A stretch of 64,000 nt of DNA. It comes from Methylobacterium nodulans ORS 2060. Lineage in GTDB: Bacteria; Pseudomonadota; Alphaproteobacteria; Rhizobiales; Beijerinckiaceae. The translations under genes and the position numbers were made by a program. Under the pieces are notes generated by a model. That model was not told where the DNA came from. It worked only from the letters and a program-made list of their open reading frames with translations, and did no database searches. The stretch spans positions 310,001 to 374,000 of the forward strand of contig NC_011892.1 in NCBI RefSeq assembly GCF_000022085.1, read 5' to 3'. Shown here piece by piece: positions 35,565-44,544 of this stretch (positions are counted from its first letter, which is position 1; every line of letters starts with the position of its first letter).

Positions 35565-37127
35565 TGTGTGAGAACGCGGGTTTTGTCGACGTGGCTCATG
35601 GGTGAGCCTTGGCGGCGGGCTCGCGCGTACGGGGCTTAGGCCCGGATCGCCGTGATCAGCGCTCCGACCCCGAAGATCTGGATCATCCGCTTCATGTTGT
35701 AGGCGAGAACCTGGAGGCTCATCTCGGTTCTGACCTTCGCTAGCGTTCGGGTCAGGAAGTGCGTAGCCCCCATCCAGGCCTTCAGCGTGCCGAATGGGTG
35801 CTCCACGGTCTGGCGGCGGACCTTCATCGCGTCCGGCATCCCATCAAGCCTCGCCTGCATCGCATCGAGCACGCCCTCGTGCACCCACCGCTTGATCCGC
35901 CGCGCCGCCTCCGTCGTGCAGCGAGGCTTGAGCGCGCAGGCCGGGCACGCCGTCCGGTTGCGATAATGGTCGATCTCGTCCCGACGATCGGATCGGGCGG
36001 GGGCCTTCGTCAGATGCTGACCGGCAGGACAGGTGTAGTGGTCCTTCTGAGCGTCGTAGATGAAGTCCTGCCCGGTGAAGAGCCCGCGTTTGACGTTGCC
36101 CGAAGTCAAGGTTTTGGGCACGCACGGCAGCACTCCGGTGCCCTCGCAGACCAGCACCTGATCGCCGTTGAGGTAGCCCCGGTCGGCCAGCACCGTAATC
36201 GGCTCGCAGCCGGTCGCCTCCTGCGCCAGGACCCCCATCGGGGCGAGCTGGGCCCGATCGCTGCCGACGTTGGTCACGGCGTGAGCCACGATCAGGTGGT
36301 GCTCGACATCGACCGCCGCCTGAACGTTGTAGCCGACGAGACCGGTTCCCTTGCCGCGGGTGGCCAGCGAGCGCGCGTCGGGATCGGTCAGCGCGACCTG
36401 CTGGTCGGGCGCCTCCTCGACCCGCTGCCGCATCGCCTGCAGATCCTGCATCTGCTCGCGCAGGGCTGCGATCTTCTCGGTGAGCCGTGCGGTCCGAGCC
36501 TCGGCCACATCGCTTGGCTCGCGGTCGGCCCGGTCCAGGGCGGCGAGGTAGCGGGCGACGCTCGCCTCGACCTGGGCCACACGGGCCTCGAGCTTGGCCA
36601 CCGTGAAGTTCTTGTCGCGGTTGTTGACGGCCTTGAACTTGCTGCCATCGACCGCGACGATGGCCTTGCTGAACAGGTTCAGCCGACGGCACAGGACGAC
36701 GAATTGCGCGCAGGTGGCCTGGATCGCGGGTCCATTGTTCTTGCGGAAGTCGGCCAGGGTCTTGAAGTCCGGCATCAGCCGGCCGGTCAGCCAGATCAGC
36801 TCGAGGTTGCGCGGGCTCTCGCGTTCCAAGCGGCGGCTCGACGGGATGCGGTTGAGGTAGCCGTACAGGTAGAGCTTGAGCAGCGTCGCCGGATCGTAGG
36901 CCGGACGGCCGGTCGCCTCCGGCACAGCTCCCGCACAGCCGAGAGCGGCGAGGTCGAGTTCGTCAACGAACGCCTCGGCGAGGCGGACCGGATTGTCCGC
37001 GGCGACGTAGTCGTCCAGGCAATCGGGAAGGAGCGTGACCTGCTGACGATCCTCACCTGCGATGAAGCGGGTCATCCCGACCTCCTCAGAGCGGTGACAA
37101 GCTTAGCAGATCAGGCGTTCTCACACA
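35565..37127 (-). mobile_element. IS1182-family insertion sequence
   Basis: TGTGTGAGAACGC at 35565-35577 is matched by its complement at 37115-37127, enclosing 1563 bp with one intact transposase. The flanking bases show no obvious duplication. Confidence 0.85.
35636..37075 (-). CDS. IS1182-family transposase
   Basis: The 479-residue DDE transposase is complete. The DUF772 N-terminus includes GRPAYDPATLLKLYLYGYLN and RLERESPRNLELIWLTGRLM. The catalytic part has KAIVAVDGSKFKAVNN, a coiled coil, ITVLADRGYLNGDQVLVCEG, a zinc-finger-like CPACALKPRC and the C-terminal glutamate region RRQTVEHPFGTLKAWMG. It is probably active. Confidence 0.93.
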   Translation of the reverse strand: MTRFIAGEDRQQVTLLPDCLDDYVAADNPVRLAEAFVDELDLAALGCAGAVPEATGRPAYDPATLLKLYLYGYLNRIPSSRRLERESPRNLELIWLTGRLMPDFKTLADFRKNNGPAIQATCAQFVVLCRRLNLFSKAIVAVDGSKFKAVNNRDKNFTVAKLEARVAQVEASVARYLAALDRADREPSDVAEARTARLTEKIAALREQMQDLQAMRQRVEEAPDQQVALTDPDARSLATRGKGTGLVGYNVQAAVDVEHHLIVAHAVTNVGSDRAQLAPMGVLAQEATGCEPITVLADRGYLNGDQVLVCEGTGVLPCVPKTLTSGNVKRGLFTGQDFIYDAQKDHYTCPAGQHLTKAPARSDRRDEIDHYRNRTACPACALKPRCTTEAARRIKRWVHEGVLDAMQARLDGMPDAMKVRRQTVEHPFGTLKAWMGATHFLTRTLAKVRTEMSLQVLAYNMKRMIQIFGVGALITAIRA

Positions 37128-37456
37128 GCCTCGGTCGGTTTACGAATTTCCGAGACATCTCTCGCGAGAGGTCCAGACCCAAACGAGACACCCGGTGGGT
37201 TTGGGGAGCCGGTAACGATCCGTTAACTCTTCGGGTCGACGGTGCCTCCGACGGATAGCCCCGCAGATCGGCGGCTGATCCTGCCGGCCGGCGGGGTCAG
37301 CGACCGGGACGCCACATCAAAGGGAAACGGGTGCGGCCGGTGACTGCCACTCCGGATCGCGTGCGGGGCGCGGGACGCTGCTGCGTCATGCCCCCTGCCC
37401 CGACAAGCTCAAAGAAGGGGCGCAGGCGGAGCCGATCCGCAACCTGGAGAACCGGA

Positions 37457-37720
37457 ATGGATGAGAAGCCGCGCATCTCGGTCGAAGCGATCGAATTTGC
37501 CCCCATAGGGCAGGATCAGCTTTCAGCCGACATCACGGTGCAGTTCGGCGGTCCGCAGCAGGGCTTCACCATGCATGGTGTGGTGATCTCCGACTCCGGC
37601 GAGGAGAGCCTCAATTGGAAGCTGGCGGTCGTCGAGGCCAAGAGGCTTGCTCGTTTCTTTGGGACGGAGACCACGCTCACCGAGCTTGATGACGAGCGCG
37701 AGGCGCCGGAATTCGCATAA
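37457..37720 (+). CDS. Hypothetical protein
   Basis: The 87-residue protein starts MDEKPRISVEAIEFAPIGQD and includes DITVQFGGPQQGFTMHGVVI and WKLAVVEAKRLARFFG. Codon use is good and the pattern suggests a compact beta-rich fold, but I do not recognise the family. A GGAGAACCGG stretch precedes the ATG at 37457. Confidence 0.55.
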   Translation: MDEKPRISVEAIEFAPIGQDQLSADITVQFGGPQQGFTMHGVVISDSGEESLNWKLAVVEAKRLARFFGTETTLTELDDEREAPEFA

Positions 37721-38062
37721 CCTCGTGCGCGCCAGTGGAGTTACGGGAACGGGCAGCTTCGAGAGATAGGGTCACCGACCGCAACGCCCCCTGAGCGCAT
37801 TGAGGCGAGCGCGATCGGTCTCCGGCCCCTGGGCCGCGTATAGAGCGCACGATGATGCCGCGTCCTGCGGTCGGCGCTGACAGTCTGTTGATACTCATGC
37901 GAGGGACGGGCCTGGGGCCGGTCGGCGACCCGCGCACCTCGGCTGAGGTGCGTGAGGAGGTCGAGGTCTTGCGGACCAACCTCGATCCGGTGCGCCTGTT
38001 GGCGGACAACCTCGCCCACGAACGTCCTGCCGCAGGTGGAGCGACACGAGCGCTGCGCTTGA
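37721..38062. other. Intergenic stretch, nothing recognised
   Basis: Neither strand offers a frame with a start signal or motif, and no repeat or RNA-like structure was noticed. Confidence 0.4.
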
Positions 38063-38251
38063 TCACCGTTGAGCTACCAGCCGTGCAATTTCGGCCTCGG
38101 CAACCGCTCGGGCCTCCGCCTCGGACGGGTACGGCCAGTCCGATCGCCGGTACAGCTTGCCGTGGTCGCGGATGGCCCAGGTGTAGTGGCCTGCCACGTC
38201 TCGGCTAGGCCGGACTTCCAGCGTGAAGTGATGCCGCCCGTGTGCGCTCAT
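38063..38251 (-). CDS. Small hypothetical protein
   Basis: The 62-residue frame MSAHGRHHFTLEVRPSRDVA continues GHYTWAIRDHGKLYRRSDWP and SEAEARAVAEAEIARLV. It reads as a real beta-hairpin plus helix protein of a type common in Methylobacterium, with no known function. Upstream ATGs at 38302 and 38260 exist, but the conserved-looking part begins here. Confidence 0.55.
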   Translation of the reverse strand: MSAHGRHHFTLEVRPSRDVAGHYTWAIRDHGKLYRRSDWPYPSEAEARAVAEAEIARLVAQR

Positions 38252-38390
38252 GCCCCCCATGTCGGAGGCGGACACAGCCGCTCCGATGCGGCGTGATGCC
38301 ATAACGGATCGGGCCGCATTGGAGCCGATAGGCGCGATCTATCGCCGGGAATAGGTGGATTGTTAAGGATCGTACGGCTACGCTGCGGCC

Positions 38391-39379
38391 ATGGAGTTCG
38401 ACCCCGCCGATCCCGCCCCCGCGCCGCCCCACGGCTCATCCTTCGCCCTCCCCGTCCCGCTCGCCGCGGCCCTGCCGCCCGGACCCGCGCTGCTGGAGCG
38501 GCTCGAGGCCTACGCCCGCGCCGCCCAGGGCGCCTTCGCCCCCAACACGCTGCGGGCGCTTGCCGCCGACAGCCGCATCTTTGCCGCGTCGCGCGGAAAT
38601 CCCGCGCCACCGTCGAGCGCTACCGCTCCTCGATCGCCATGCTCCACCGCGCGGCCGGTCTGCCCAACCCGTGCACGGACGAGCGCGTGCGACTGGCAGT
38701 CAAGCGGATGAGCCGGGCCAAGGGCCGCCGCCAGAAGCAGGCCGAGCCGCTCAACCGGCCCAGCATCGACCGCATGCTCGCCGTGAAGACCCCCGAGCGG
38801 CTGCACCGGCGCGTGGCCGAGGGCGATCGGGAGGTGCCATTGATCGCGCTGCGCAATGCCGCGCTGATGGCCGTGGCCTACGATACGCTGCTGCGGCGCT
38901 CGGAACTGGTCTCGCTGCTCATCGAGGATCTCGAGCGCGTGGAGGACGGCTCGGGCACGATCCTGGTGCGGCGGACCAAGACCGACCAGGAGGGCGAAGG
39001 CGCGGTCAAGTACCTGGCGCCGGACACGGTCGGGCATGTGTCCGCGTGGCTGGAGGCAGCCGGGCTGACGAGCGGGCCGCTGTTCCGGCCGGTGACGAAG
39101 GGTGGTCGGGTCGGGGCCGCGGCGCTGGGCGACGCGGAGGTGTACCGGCTCTACCGCGAGATCGCGCTGGCCGCGGGCGTGAAGCTCGCGCGTCCCCCAT
39201 CGGGGCACTCGACCCGGGTCGGGGCGACCCAGGACATGTTCGCGGCCGGGTTCGAGCTGCTCGAGGTCATGCAGGCGGGCTCGTGGAAGACGCCCGCCAT
39301 GCCGGCCCGCTACGGCGAGCGGCTGAGAGCCCAGCGCGGCGCGGCGCGGAAACTGGCGACCCTGCAGAATAGAGCCTAG
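38391..39379 (+). pseudogene. Tyrosine recombinase/integrase with internal deletion
   Basis: The N-terminal part (MEFDPADPAPAPPHGSSFAL to LRALAADSRIFAAS) and the rest (ATVERYRSSIAMLHRAAGLP onward) are in different frames, joining near 38588. About 20 residues of the SAM-like core-binding domain seem to be missing there. The catalytic domain is otherwise good: Arg in LLRRSELVSLLIEDLE, His-x-x-Arg in GHSTRVGATQDM, and the Tyr in ARYGERL. Originally it would have integrated or resolved a mobile element. Confidence 0.8.
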
Positions 39380-39391
39380 CAGCTCTACCGA

Positions 39392-40069
39392 TCATCCCCG
39401 GCGTATAGTCGAGTGCAAGGCATCATGCAGATCTGAGAGCAAAATCTCAAAATCTAGGGGGGGTAGCAACGCAACCTGAAATTCCCCGAGGAGCGGCGCT
39501 AACTCTGCAACGTCGATCAACCGGCGCACTCGGACTGCTTTCAGCTTTGAGACCGCTCGACCATAGATGGCTAGGTTGATCTGCCCATTCAAACGGGACG
39601 GATAGATGATCCCGTCGGGTGTGGCCGGATGCTCGTGAAACGCCAACGACCACACCCGTCCCAGCGTGTGTCGTGTTCCGCGCAGCACATCAGTCGGCAC
39701 CCCCATCGCGACCGCTGCGTTCTCCCTCAGGTCGACCAGCCGGAGGGAGGTTGCAGCCTCGATCTCGGCATATCGTCGATCCTCAAGTTCTGTCTCTTCC
39801 ACGCCGAGGACGCCGACTTTCCCGTCCCGCCTGTCTCGAAGCGCGGCCTCGAGGAAGCAAACTGTCAACGTCTCACCGAGATAGAGCACACCAAAGCGGC
39901 TCTGCTCCTTGCGCCGCCTCGGATCGCTGAACCTGCTCTTCGCTTTCCCGTAGCCGATCGGATCCGGGTATTTGGCCATATAGATGCGGCCGTAGCGTTC
40001 GCCGGGCGCCACTGTATGAAGGCGCAGGCGTGCGTCCGCGAAGTTGGCTGGTGGATAGGTGCCAGCCAC
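39392..40069 (-). CDS. RES-domain toxin (NAD+-targeting family)
   Basis: RES toxins such as ParT and MbcT deplete or use NAD+. The frame has the RES-type features YGRIYMAKYPDPIGYGKAKS, FGVLYLGETLTVCFLEAALR, RHTLGRVWSLAFHEHPATPD and GIIYPSRLNGQINLAIYG, including the Arg, Glu and Ser positions typical of the fold. The GTG at 40069, two bases past the antitoxin stop, is preferred; the frame is also open to an ATG at 40123 inside the antitoxin gene. It forms a coupled module with that antitoxin. Confidence 0.8.
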   Translation of the reverse strand: MAGTYPPANFADARLRLHTVAPGERYGRIYMAKYPDPIGYGKAKSRFSDPRRRKEQSRFGVLYLGETLTVCFLEAALRDRRDGKVGVLGVEETELEDRRYAEIEAATSLRLVDLRENAAVAMGVPTDVLRGTRHTLGRVWSLAFHEHPATPDGIIYPSRLNGQINLAIYGRAVSKLKAVRVRRLIDVAELAPLLGEFQVALLPPLDFEILLSDLHDALHSTIRRG

Positions 40070-40070
40070 T

Positions 40071-40835
40071 TCAGGTGAAGTCCCCGCGCGCGACTCCCTC
40101 AGCCGCCGCCACCACCTCGGCACCCTTGCCGTGCTCCAGGGCTTCGCGACCGGTAAGTCCGTCCAATGACCCGTGCCGCTGGATCAGAAAGCGGTAGACA
40201 GCCCATGGTGCTCCAAGGCGCTCTCGGAGCGCCGCCAGCTCCGGATAGGGTTTGCCGTTCGGATCAAGCTGCCAAACCGGAAAGCGGAAGCCTCGCTTCG
40301 CACCATCAAGCCCAAGCAGCTGCCCACTCTGCCGCTTCGCGTTCACCGTAACGCGGGTCGTGCCCAGCAGCTCCGCAAAGGCCTCGGCACTCAACATGTC
40401 GTCGCCAGCGAGGACCTCCGCGGCCCTGATGCGGCCCCGCTCCCGCGCGGTGGCCAGCGCTCGCTCAAGCTCGGGACTGCGCTCGTGCACCTCTTCGACT
40501 GAAATGGCTTCGGCGTCCGGCGCTCTCTCCTCGACAGGTGTTACCGTCGCGCCGCCGGTCGGGTCCACCTCGACGCGAAAGCTGACGGGACGTCCAGCCT
40601 TCTGACTTTTCGCAAACGCTTCACTATAACTCTGGAGCAGCGGCTTGATCTTGAATGGGTTGCCCGCGAGGACCTGGGCCGCCTTATTCGGGGCCTTGAA
40701 GGTGAACCCAGCCGCACCTTTCGGAACCACGCCAGCGTCGACCGAGAAGGTCGTCATCAAAGTCGCACGCCCTGCGCGACGCCCCTCGCCGGCGCCGGCA
40801 GATCGTCCGGTTGATCGTGCCTTGGCGTTCGTCAT
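40071..40835 (-). CDS. ParS/Xre-like antitoxin of the RES module, extended form
   Basis: The 254-residue protein ends in a MbcA/ParS-like toxin-binding segment (GAPWAVYRFLIQRHGSLDGL TGREAL region). It also carries a helix-turn-helix-like stretch, MLSAEAFAELLGTTRVTVNA, followed by GLDGAKRGFRFPVWQLD. The N-terminal half is basic then Pro/Ala-rich and longer than classic ParS antitoxins. A GGAGG box precedes the ATG at 40835. It lies directly upstream of the RES gene and should repress the pair and block the toxin. Confidence 0.78.
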   Translation of the reverse strand: MTNAKARSTGRSAGAGEGRRAGRATLMTTFSVDAGVVPKGAAGFTFKAPNKAAQVLAGNPFKIKPLLQSYSEAFAKSQKAGRPVSFRVEVDPTGGATVTPVEERAPDAEAISVEEVHERSPELERALATARERGRIRAAEVLAGDDMLSAEAFAELLGTTRVTVNAKRQSGQLLGLDGAKRGFRFPVWQLDPNGKPYPELAALRERLGAPWAVYRFLIQRHGSLDGLTGREALEHGKGAEVVAAAEGVARGDFT

Positions 40836-40968
40836 CGCTCACCTCCGGACCAGCATGTAGTGAGGATAGATAAGTTCGTCAAGTTTGTAAAGCTACTCCC
40901 GAGGGGGCCGGCTTCTCGGAAGCAGGTTGCCGCTTCGGGCCGAACCGTAAGCCCTTAGCTCGCGCGAT

Positions 40969-41785
40969 GGGCTTGTCACGTTGCCGAGCATCGCGGCTTG
41001 CGGCGGCTGATGGGGCGGCGTAGCCGGTCGGCATGACCCCGCCCTCCTACGCCGGCTACTGCTTCCCGCCTAGCGTCATCCAGCGTGCCGTCTGGATGTA
41101 TCTCCGGTTCGCTCTCAGCTATCGCGACGTGGAGGAACTCCTCGCTGAGCGCGGCATCATCGTCGCCTCCGAGAGCATCCGACGCGGGGTGCTCACCTTC
41201 GGTCCGGTCATCGCGCGCCGGCTGCGCGCCTCTCGCCCGACGCCGCACGGCCGCTGGCACCTTGATGAGATGCTCGTGCAGATCGCCGGTCGGCAGATGG
41301 ACCTGTGGCGAGCCGTCGATGCCGAAGGCGAGGGGCTGGACCGGCTGGTCCAGTCCAGACGGGACAGGCGCTCGGCCCAGACGCTGATGCGCCAGCGGCT
41401 GAAGAAGCCGGGCATAGCACCCGACGCATGGGTCACCGGCAAACGCCCGGCCTACGGCGCTGCGCTTCGTGAGATGACGCTGAGCCGGGTGGATCACGCC
41501 CAGCGACAGCGGGCGAACAACCGCGCCGAGAGTTCGCAGGTACCGGTGCGACGACGGCAGCGGAAGCTGCAGGGCTTCAAGTTGCCCCGCTCAGCTCAAC
41601 AGTTCTTGTCCTTGCACGCGGCCACCGACAACGTTTTCACCGTTCCCTGTCACCTCGTCTCGGCTCGCACGCACCGGCTCTTCCGAGCCGAGGCGTTTCA
41701 GACGTGGCGCAGTGCGGCTGGCGTGGCGGCCTGAAAGGGCCAGCGCAGGTTTTCTTGCGGCTACGTCCAACGACGTGACAAGCCC
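40969..41785 (+). mobile_element. IS6-family insertion sequence, type 2
   Basis: GGGCTTGTCACG at 40969-40980 pairs with CGTGACAAGCCC at 41774-41785, giving an 817-bp element of normal IS6 size. The flanking 8-mers differ, as expected after cointegrate formation and loss. Its right end cuts a different transposase gene. Confidence 0.85.
41033..41734 (+). CDS. IS6-family transposase with altered catalytic site
   Basis: The 233-residue protein follows IS6 closely: CFPPSVIQRAVWMYLRFALS, YRDVEELLAERGI, first catalytic Asp in GRWHLDEMLVQIAGR and the Glu region RANNRAESSQVPVRRRQ. The second catalytic Asp, normally in TDK..AYG, is replaced by Gly: AWVTGKRPAYGAALREM (GGC codon). The reading frame is intact, but a DDE enzyme lacking one acid should not cut DNA, so the copy is probably immobile on its own. 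Confidence 0.88.
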   Translation: MTPPSYAGYCFPPSVIQRAVWMYLRFALSYRDVEELLAERGIIVASESIRRGVLTFGPVIARRLRASRPTPHGRWHLDEMLVQIAGRQMDLWRAVDAEGEGLDRLVQSRRDRRSAQTLMRQRLKKPGIAPDAWVTGKRPAYGAALREMTLSRVDHAQRQRANNRAESSQVPVRRRQRKLQGFKLPRSAQQFLSLHAATDNVFTVPCHLVSARTHRLFRAEAFQTWRSAAGVAA

Positions 41786-41950
41786 CGGCCCAGGGCCGCC
41801 AGGAACGGCGCCAGCCAGACATCGAGGTGCAGATTCTGACGAAGCCGGCCATGGATTCCGATTTCATTCCGGCCGGTGTTCCAATTTGAAGCCGGCCACT
41901 TTCTGGGTCTGATCCTGGGTCGTTGGGGATGATGGGTTCGGGTTCAGGAT
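41786..41950 (-). mobile_element. Transposon debris next to the IS6 right end
   Basis: The minus strand reads RLRQNLHLDVWLAPFLAALG up to the IS6 border, resembling the start of an IS701-type transposase. It is preceded by repeated TGGCCGGCTT and CGGAAT motifs of the sort seen at IS21 ends. Assignment is tentative. Confidence 0.35.
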
Positions 41951-42506
41951 GAGGTCAAGCCGTCGCCGCAGGAAAACGGGTCATAGGGCTATCCAGGTGC
42001 GTCTGCACGGCCGGCGCGATGCCGGTCCTTGATGCCCGGCTCTATGGCGGCACGCACCAGCAGCGCTGACACCCGCAGGTCCTGTACTCCGTAAATCCGG
42101 AAATACAATTTTGCAGCGGCGGCCGGTTTGCCGTCCCGGTTCTGTGCTCAGGCGAGAGGCCAGCCGTCCGTGCCGGCCTCAAGGCACGCTCCGCTCTCCG
42201 GCCTTGACCCCGTCCCGGCCAGCCGGCGCCGGGCTGCCATCGCCTTCGACGCCCCAGAGGGCGCCGAAGGCCGCCTCTTTCGACAACCTGTGTCCGGATC
42301 CTCCAGCGCCACGCCCTCGGCGGTGCCGTCCATGGGCTTTCGGGTGCTGCTGCCCGTGGGTGTGGTTGCGCGGGTCTGACCGGCCGTCGCCGCCCATCCA
42401 TGCCCTGCCCGCACCAGCAACCGTGTTGGGCAGGATCGGCAGCTCTGTCCGGCCTGTCGGTCTGTCCGCGCCCCACGGGGCGCAGCAACCAACGAAAGAC
42501 AGAACC
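41951..42506. other. Long GC-rich leader region before a DUF2958 gene start
   Basis: No gene is supported. Several short inverted repeats are present (for example GTTGGGCAG with CTGCCCGCACCAGCAAC near 42410), but no RNA family is recognised. Confidence 0.35.
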
Positions 42507-42609
42507 ATGGACCTCATCACCACCGAACAGCGCGCCAAGATGCTGGAGAACGGACAGCGGTCCGCCCAAGGCGAAACCATCGATCCCCCACCGGTCGTGA
42601 AGCTCTTCT
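42507..42609 (+). pseudogene. DUF2958 protein gene, N-terminal fragment cut by ISL3
   Basis: MDLITTEQRAKMLENGQRSA followed by DPPPVVKLF is the start of a DUF2958 protein, a family frequent on Methylobacterium and rhizobial plasmids. The gene runs into the ISL3 left end at 42610 after 34 codons. The remainder is not found beyond the element. Confidence 0.7.
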
Positions 42610-44375
42610 GGGATTGCCCCGGATTGGTGGTTCTTCCGCACTTTGCGTGGATCAGGCAGCGATGAGGATGCGGCTACGGAGGAGTGCGAAGCTGGCGCGA
42701 CCGTACATGGTGCGCTTGAGCATCTTCAGCCGACTGATCTGCCCTTCCGCCTGAGCATTGCTCCAGGACGTCGTCAGCGCCGCCCGAACGGCCGCCCCAT
42801 CCTGCGCCAAACCGGCCGCGAAGGTCTCCAGCGCAGCGACACCGCAGTTCCGGGTTTCGAGCAGCCATCTGTCGAGCTCGCTGGCAGGGTCCGCCGGCCG
42901 GTCGCCGCCCAGGCCACAGGCACGCACGAGCATCGTGAACCGCCGCGCCAGATCGGCGATCCGTGCGGCTTCAGGATCCTGCCGGATGCGGGCGAGGTCA
43001 GCCGCGGCGCGGGGCTGCAGTGTCGCGAGGGGCTGCACCAGGATCCAGGCCAGTTGCTTGGGTGAGGCGATGGGTGAGGGTCTGATCGCCTCAGTGCTCG
43101 TCGAGGCGGGCTGCGACAGCCATTTGCGAGCCGTGCGCCGCTCGGCGACGAAGCGGTGCACCTGCCGATGGGTTCCCGCGAAGCCCTGGCGGCGGATCTC
43201 GCGCCAGAGCGCCATAGCGTTCTCGCAGCCCTCGGCCATGCGCTGCTCCAGATGGGCGAGGTAGGGATCGAGGCGAGAGGGATTGGGTCTGCGGATCGCG
43301 CGCTCCGGGAAGCTCTCGGCCTGGGCGTACTTGCGCACGGTCGCTCGCGCCAGACCCGTGGCGCGGCCGATCGCCAGGAGGGTCTCGCCAGCGAGATGGC
43401 GTCGGCGCACGTCCTCATAGGCCGCCAGCCGGCGGGCGCGGCTGTCGAGGCTGACGGCAATCTCGGCTGCGCTGCGGCGATAGGCGCGCGGGCGCTCCCC
43501 TGGCTGTCGTCCGTCACCACTCGCAAGAGGAGGGAGCTGTCGCAGCCGGCCATGGACGCGGCCAAGCCAGCGTTCGAGAACCTGGCGCAGGTTGAGGAGC
43601 AGGTGCCATCGGTCGGCGACCTGGAGGGCGGCCGGCGCGCCCGCGGTGGCCGCTCGGGCGTACTCGGTCGAGCGGTCGCGGGCGACGATCTGGATGCTGG
43701 GATGGCGACGCAGCCATGCGGCAACGGTCGCCCCTGAGCGGTCGGGCAGCAGGTCGATCGGGCATCGCCGTTCGAGGTCGACGAGAAGCGTGCCGTAGCT
43801 CCGACCTTTGCGGATGGCCCAGTCGTCGATGCCCACGGCGCGCGGCGCGTTCGCTCTCGGCAACGGGAGGCGGTGCACGAGGCGCAGGATCGTGTCGGGG
43901 CTGGTTTGCATCCCCAGGTGGCCGGTCAGGCGCGCGCCGGCCTCGCCGCCGACTGCAAGCCCGATCCGGGTCTGGGCCTGAGCGAGGCGGCGGGTCCGGC
44001 GCGCTCGCGGCGGTATCAGCCGCGGAAGAGGCTCGGCGAACGTGCGGCGGCGGCAAGCGGGATGATGGCAGTAGAAGCGTCGGATACGCAGGCGCAGCGT
44101 CACAGGCTGGCCCATGCTCGGCAGATCGGCCGGACGGCGATCATAGCGGCTGTGAACGGCGGAACTGGGCGTGCCACAGGTCGGACATCGACCATGACAA
44201 CGGCGGCCATGGGCGATGACGACAAGGTGATCGGTGTGGCGAAAGACCCGCTCGATCGTGCAGCCCGGCAGGGATGAGGACAGGATCATCCGCCTCGTGA
44301 ATCAGCCTGCGCTTCCCGCGTCACCGCGACCGTTCCACGCAAAGTGCGGAAGAACCACGAAAACCGGGCAATCCC
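42610..44375 (-). mobile_element. ISL3-family insertion sequence
   Basis: The 1766-bp element has long imperfect inverted repeats: GGGATTGCCC and GGTTCTTCCGCACTTTGCGT at the left are mirrored at 44330-44375. It carries one intact transposase. No 8-bp target duplication is visible; the left flank is a DUF2958 gene and the right flank an IS3 relic, so the borders have been rearranged. Confidence 0.88.
42652..44289 (-). CDS. ISL3-family transposase
   Basis: The 545-residue protein has the ISL3 order: an N-terminal zinc ribbon (CHGRCPTCGTPSSAVHSRYD and FYCHHPACRRRTFAE), then the DDE domain beginning VGIDDWAIRKGRSYGTLLVD. The middle Asp lies in LQVADRWHLLLNLRQVLERW, with a HTH insert (AIGRATGLARATVRKYAQAE). 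The last Glu lies in SNAQAEGQISRLKMLKRTMY. Full length and motifs suggest it is active. Confidence 0.93.
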   Translation of the reverse strand: MILSSSLPGCTIERVFRHTDHLVVIAHGRRCHGRCPTCGTPSSAVHSRYDRRPADLPSMGQPVTLRLRIRRFYCHHPACRRRTFAEPLPRLIPPRARRTRRLAQAQTRIGLAVGGEAGARLTGHLGMQTSPDTILRLVHRLPLPRANAPRAVGIDDWAIRKGRSYGTLLVDLERRCPIDLLPDRSGATVAAWLRRHPSIQIVARDRSTEYARAATAGAPAALQVADRWHLLLNLRQVLERWLGRVHGRLRQLPPLASGDGRQPGERPRAYRRSAAEIAVSLDSRARRLAAYEDVRRRHLAGETLLAIGRATGLARATVRKYAQAESFPERAIRRPNPSRLDPYLAHLEQRMAEGCENAMALWREIRRQGFAGTHRQVHRFVAERRTARKWLSQPASTSTEAIRPSPIASPKQLAWILVQPLATLQPRAAADLARIRQDPEAARIADLARRFTMLVRACGLGGDRPADPASELDRWLLETRNCGVAALETFAAGLAQDGAAVRAALTTSWSNAQAEGQISRLKMLKRTMYGRASFALLRSRILIAA

Positions 44376-44544
44376 ACTGCTCCAGATCATCGCAAACCAG
44401 GCTCATGCGTGAACCCTGGAGACGGACCGGCTCATGGCCGCGACCTCTTGCGGGCCAAAGGGCCCGGGCCGCGCGCCTCCAGGGCGGCGATCTTGGCCTC
44501 CAGCAACTCGCGCTCGAGCAGCATCTCGCCGAGCTTGGCCTTCA

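Noticed and set aside
35759..37258. Plus-strand frame of 499 codons over the IS1182 transposase
   Set aside because: It lies opposite an intact transposase with clear catalytic motifs and has biased composition.
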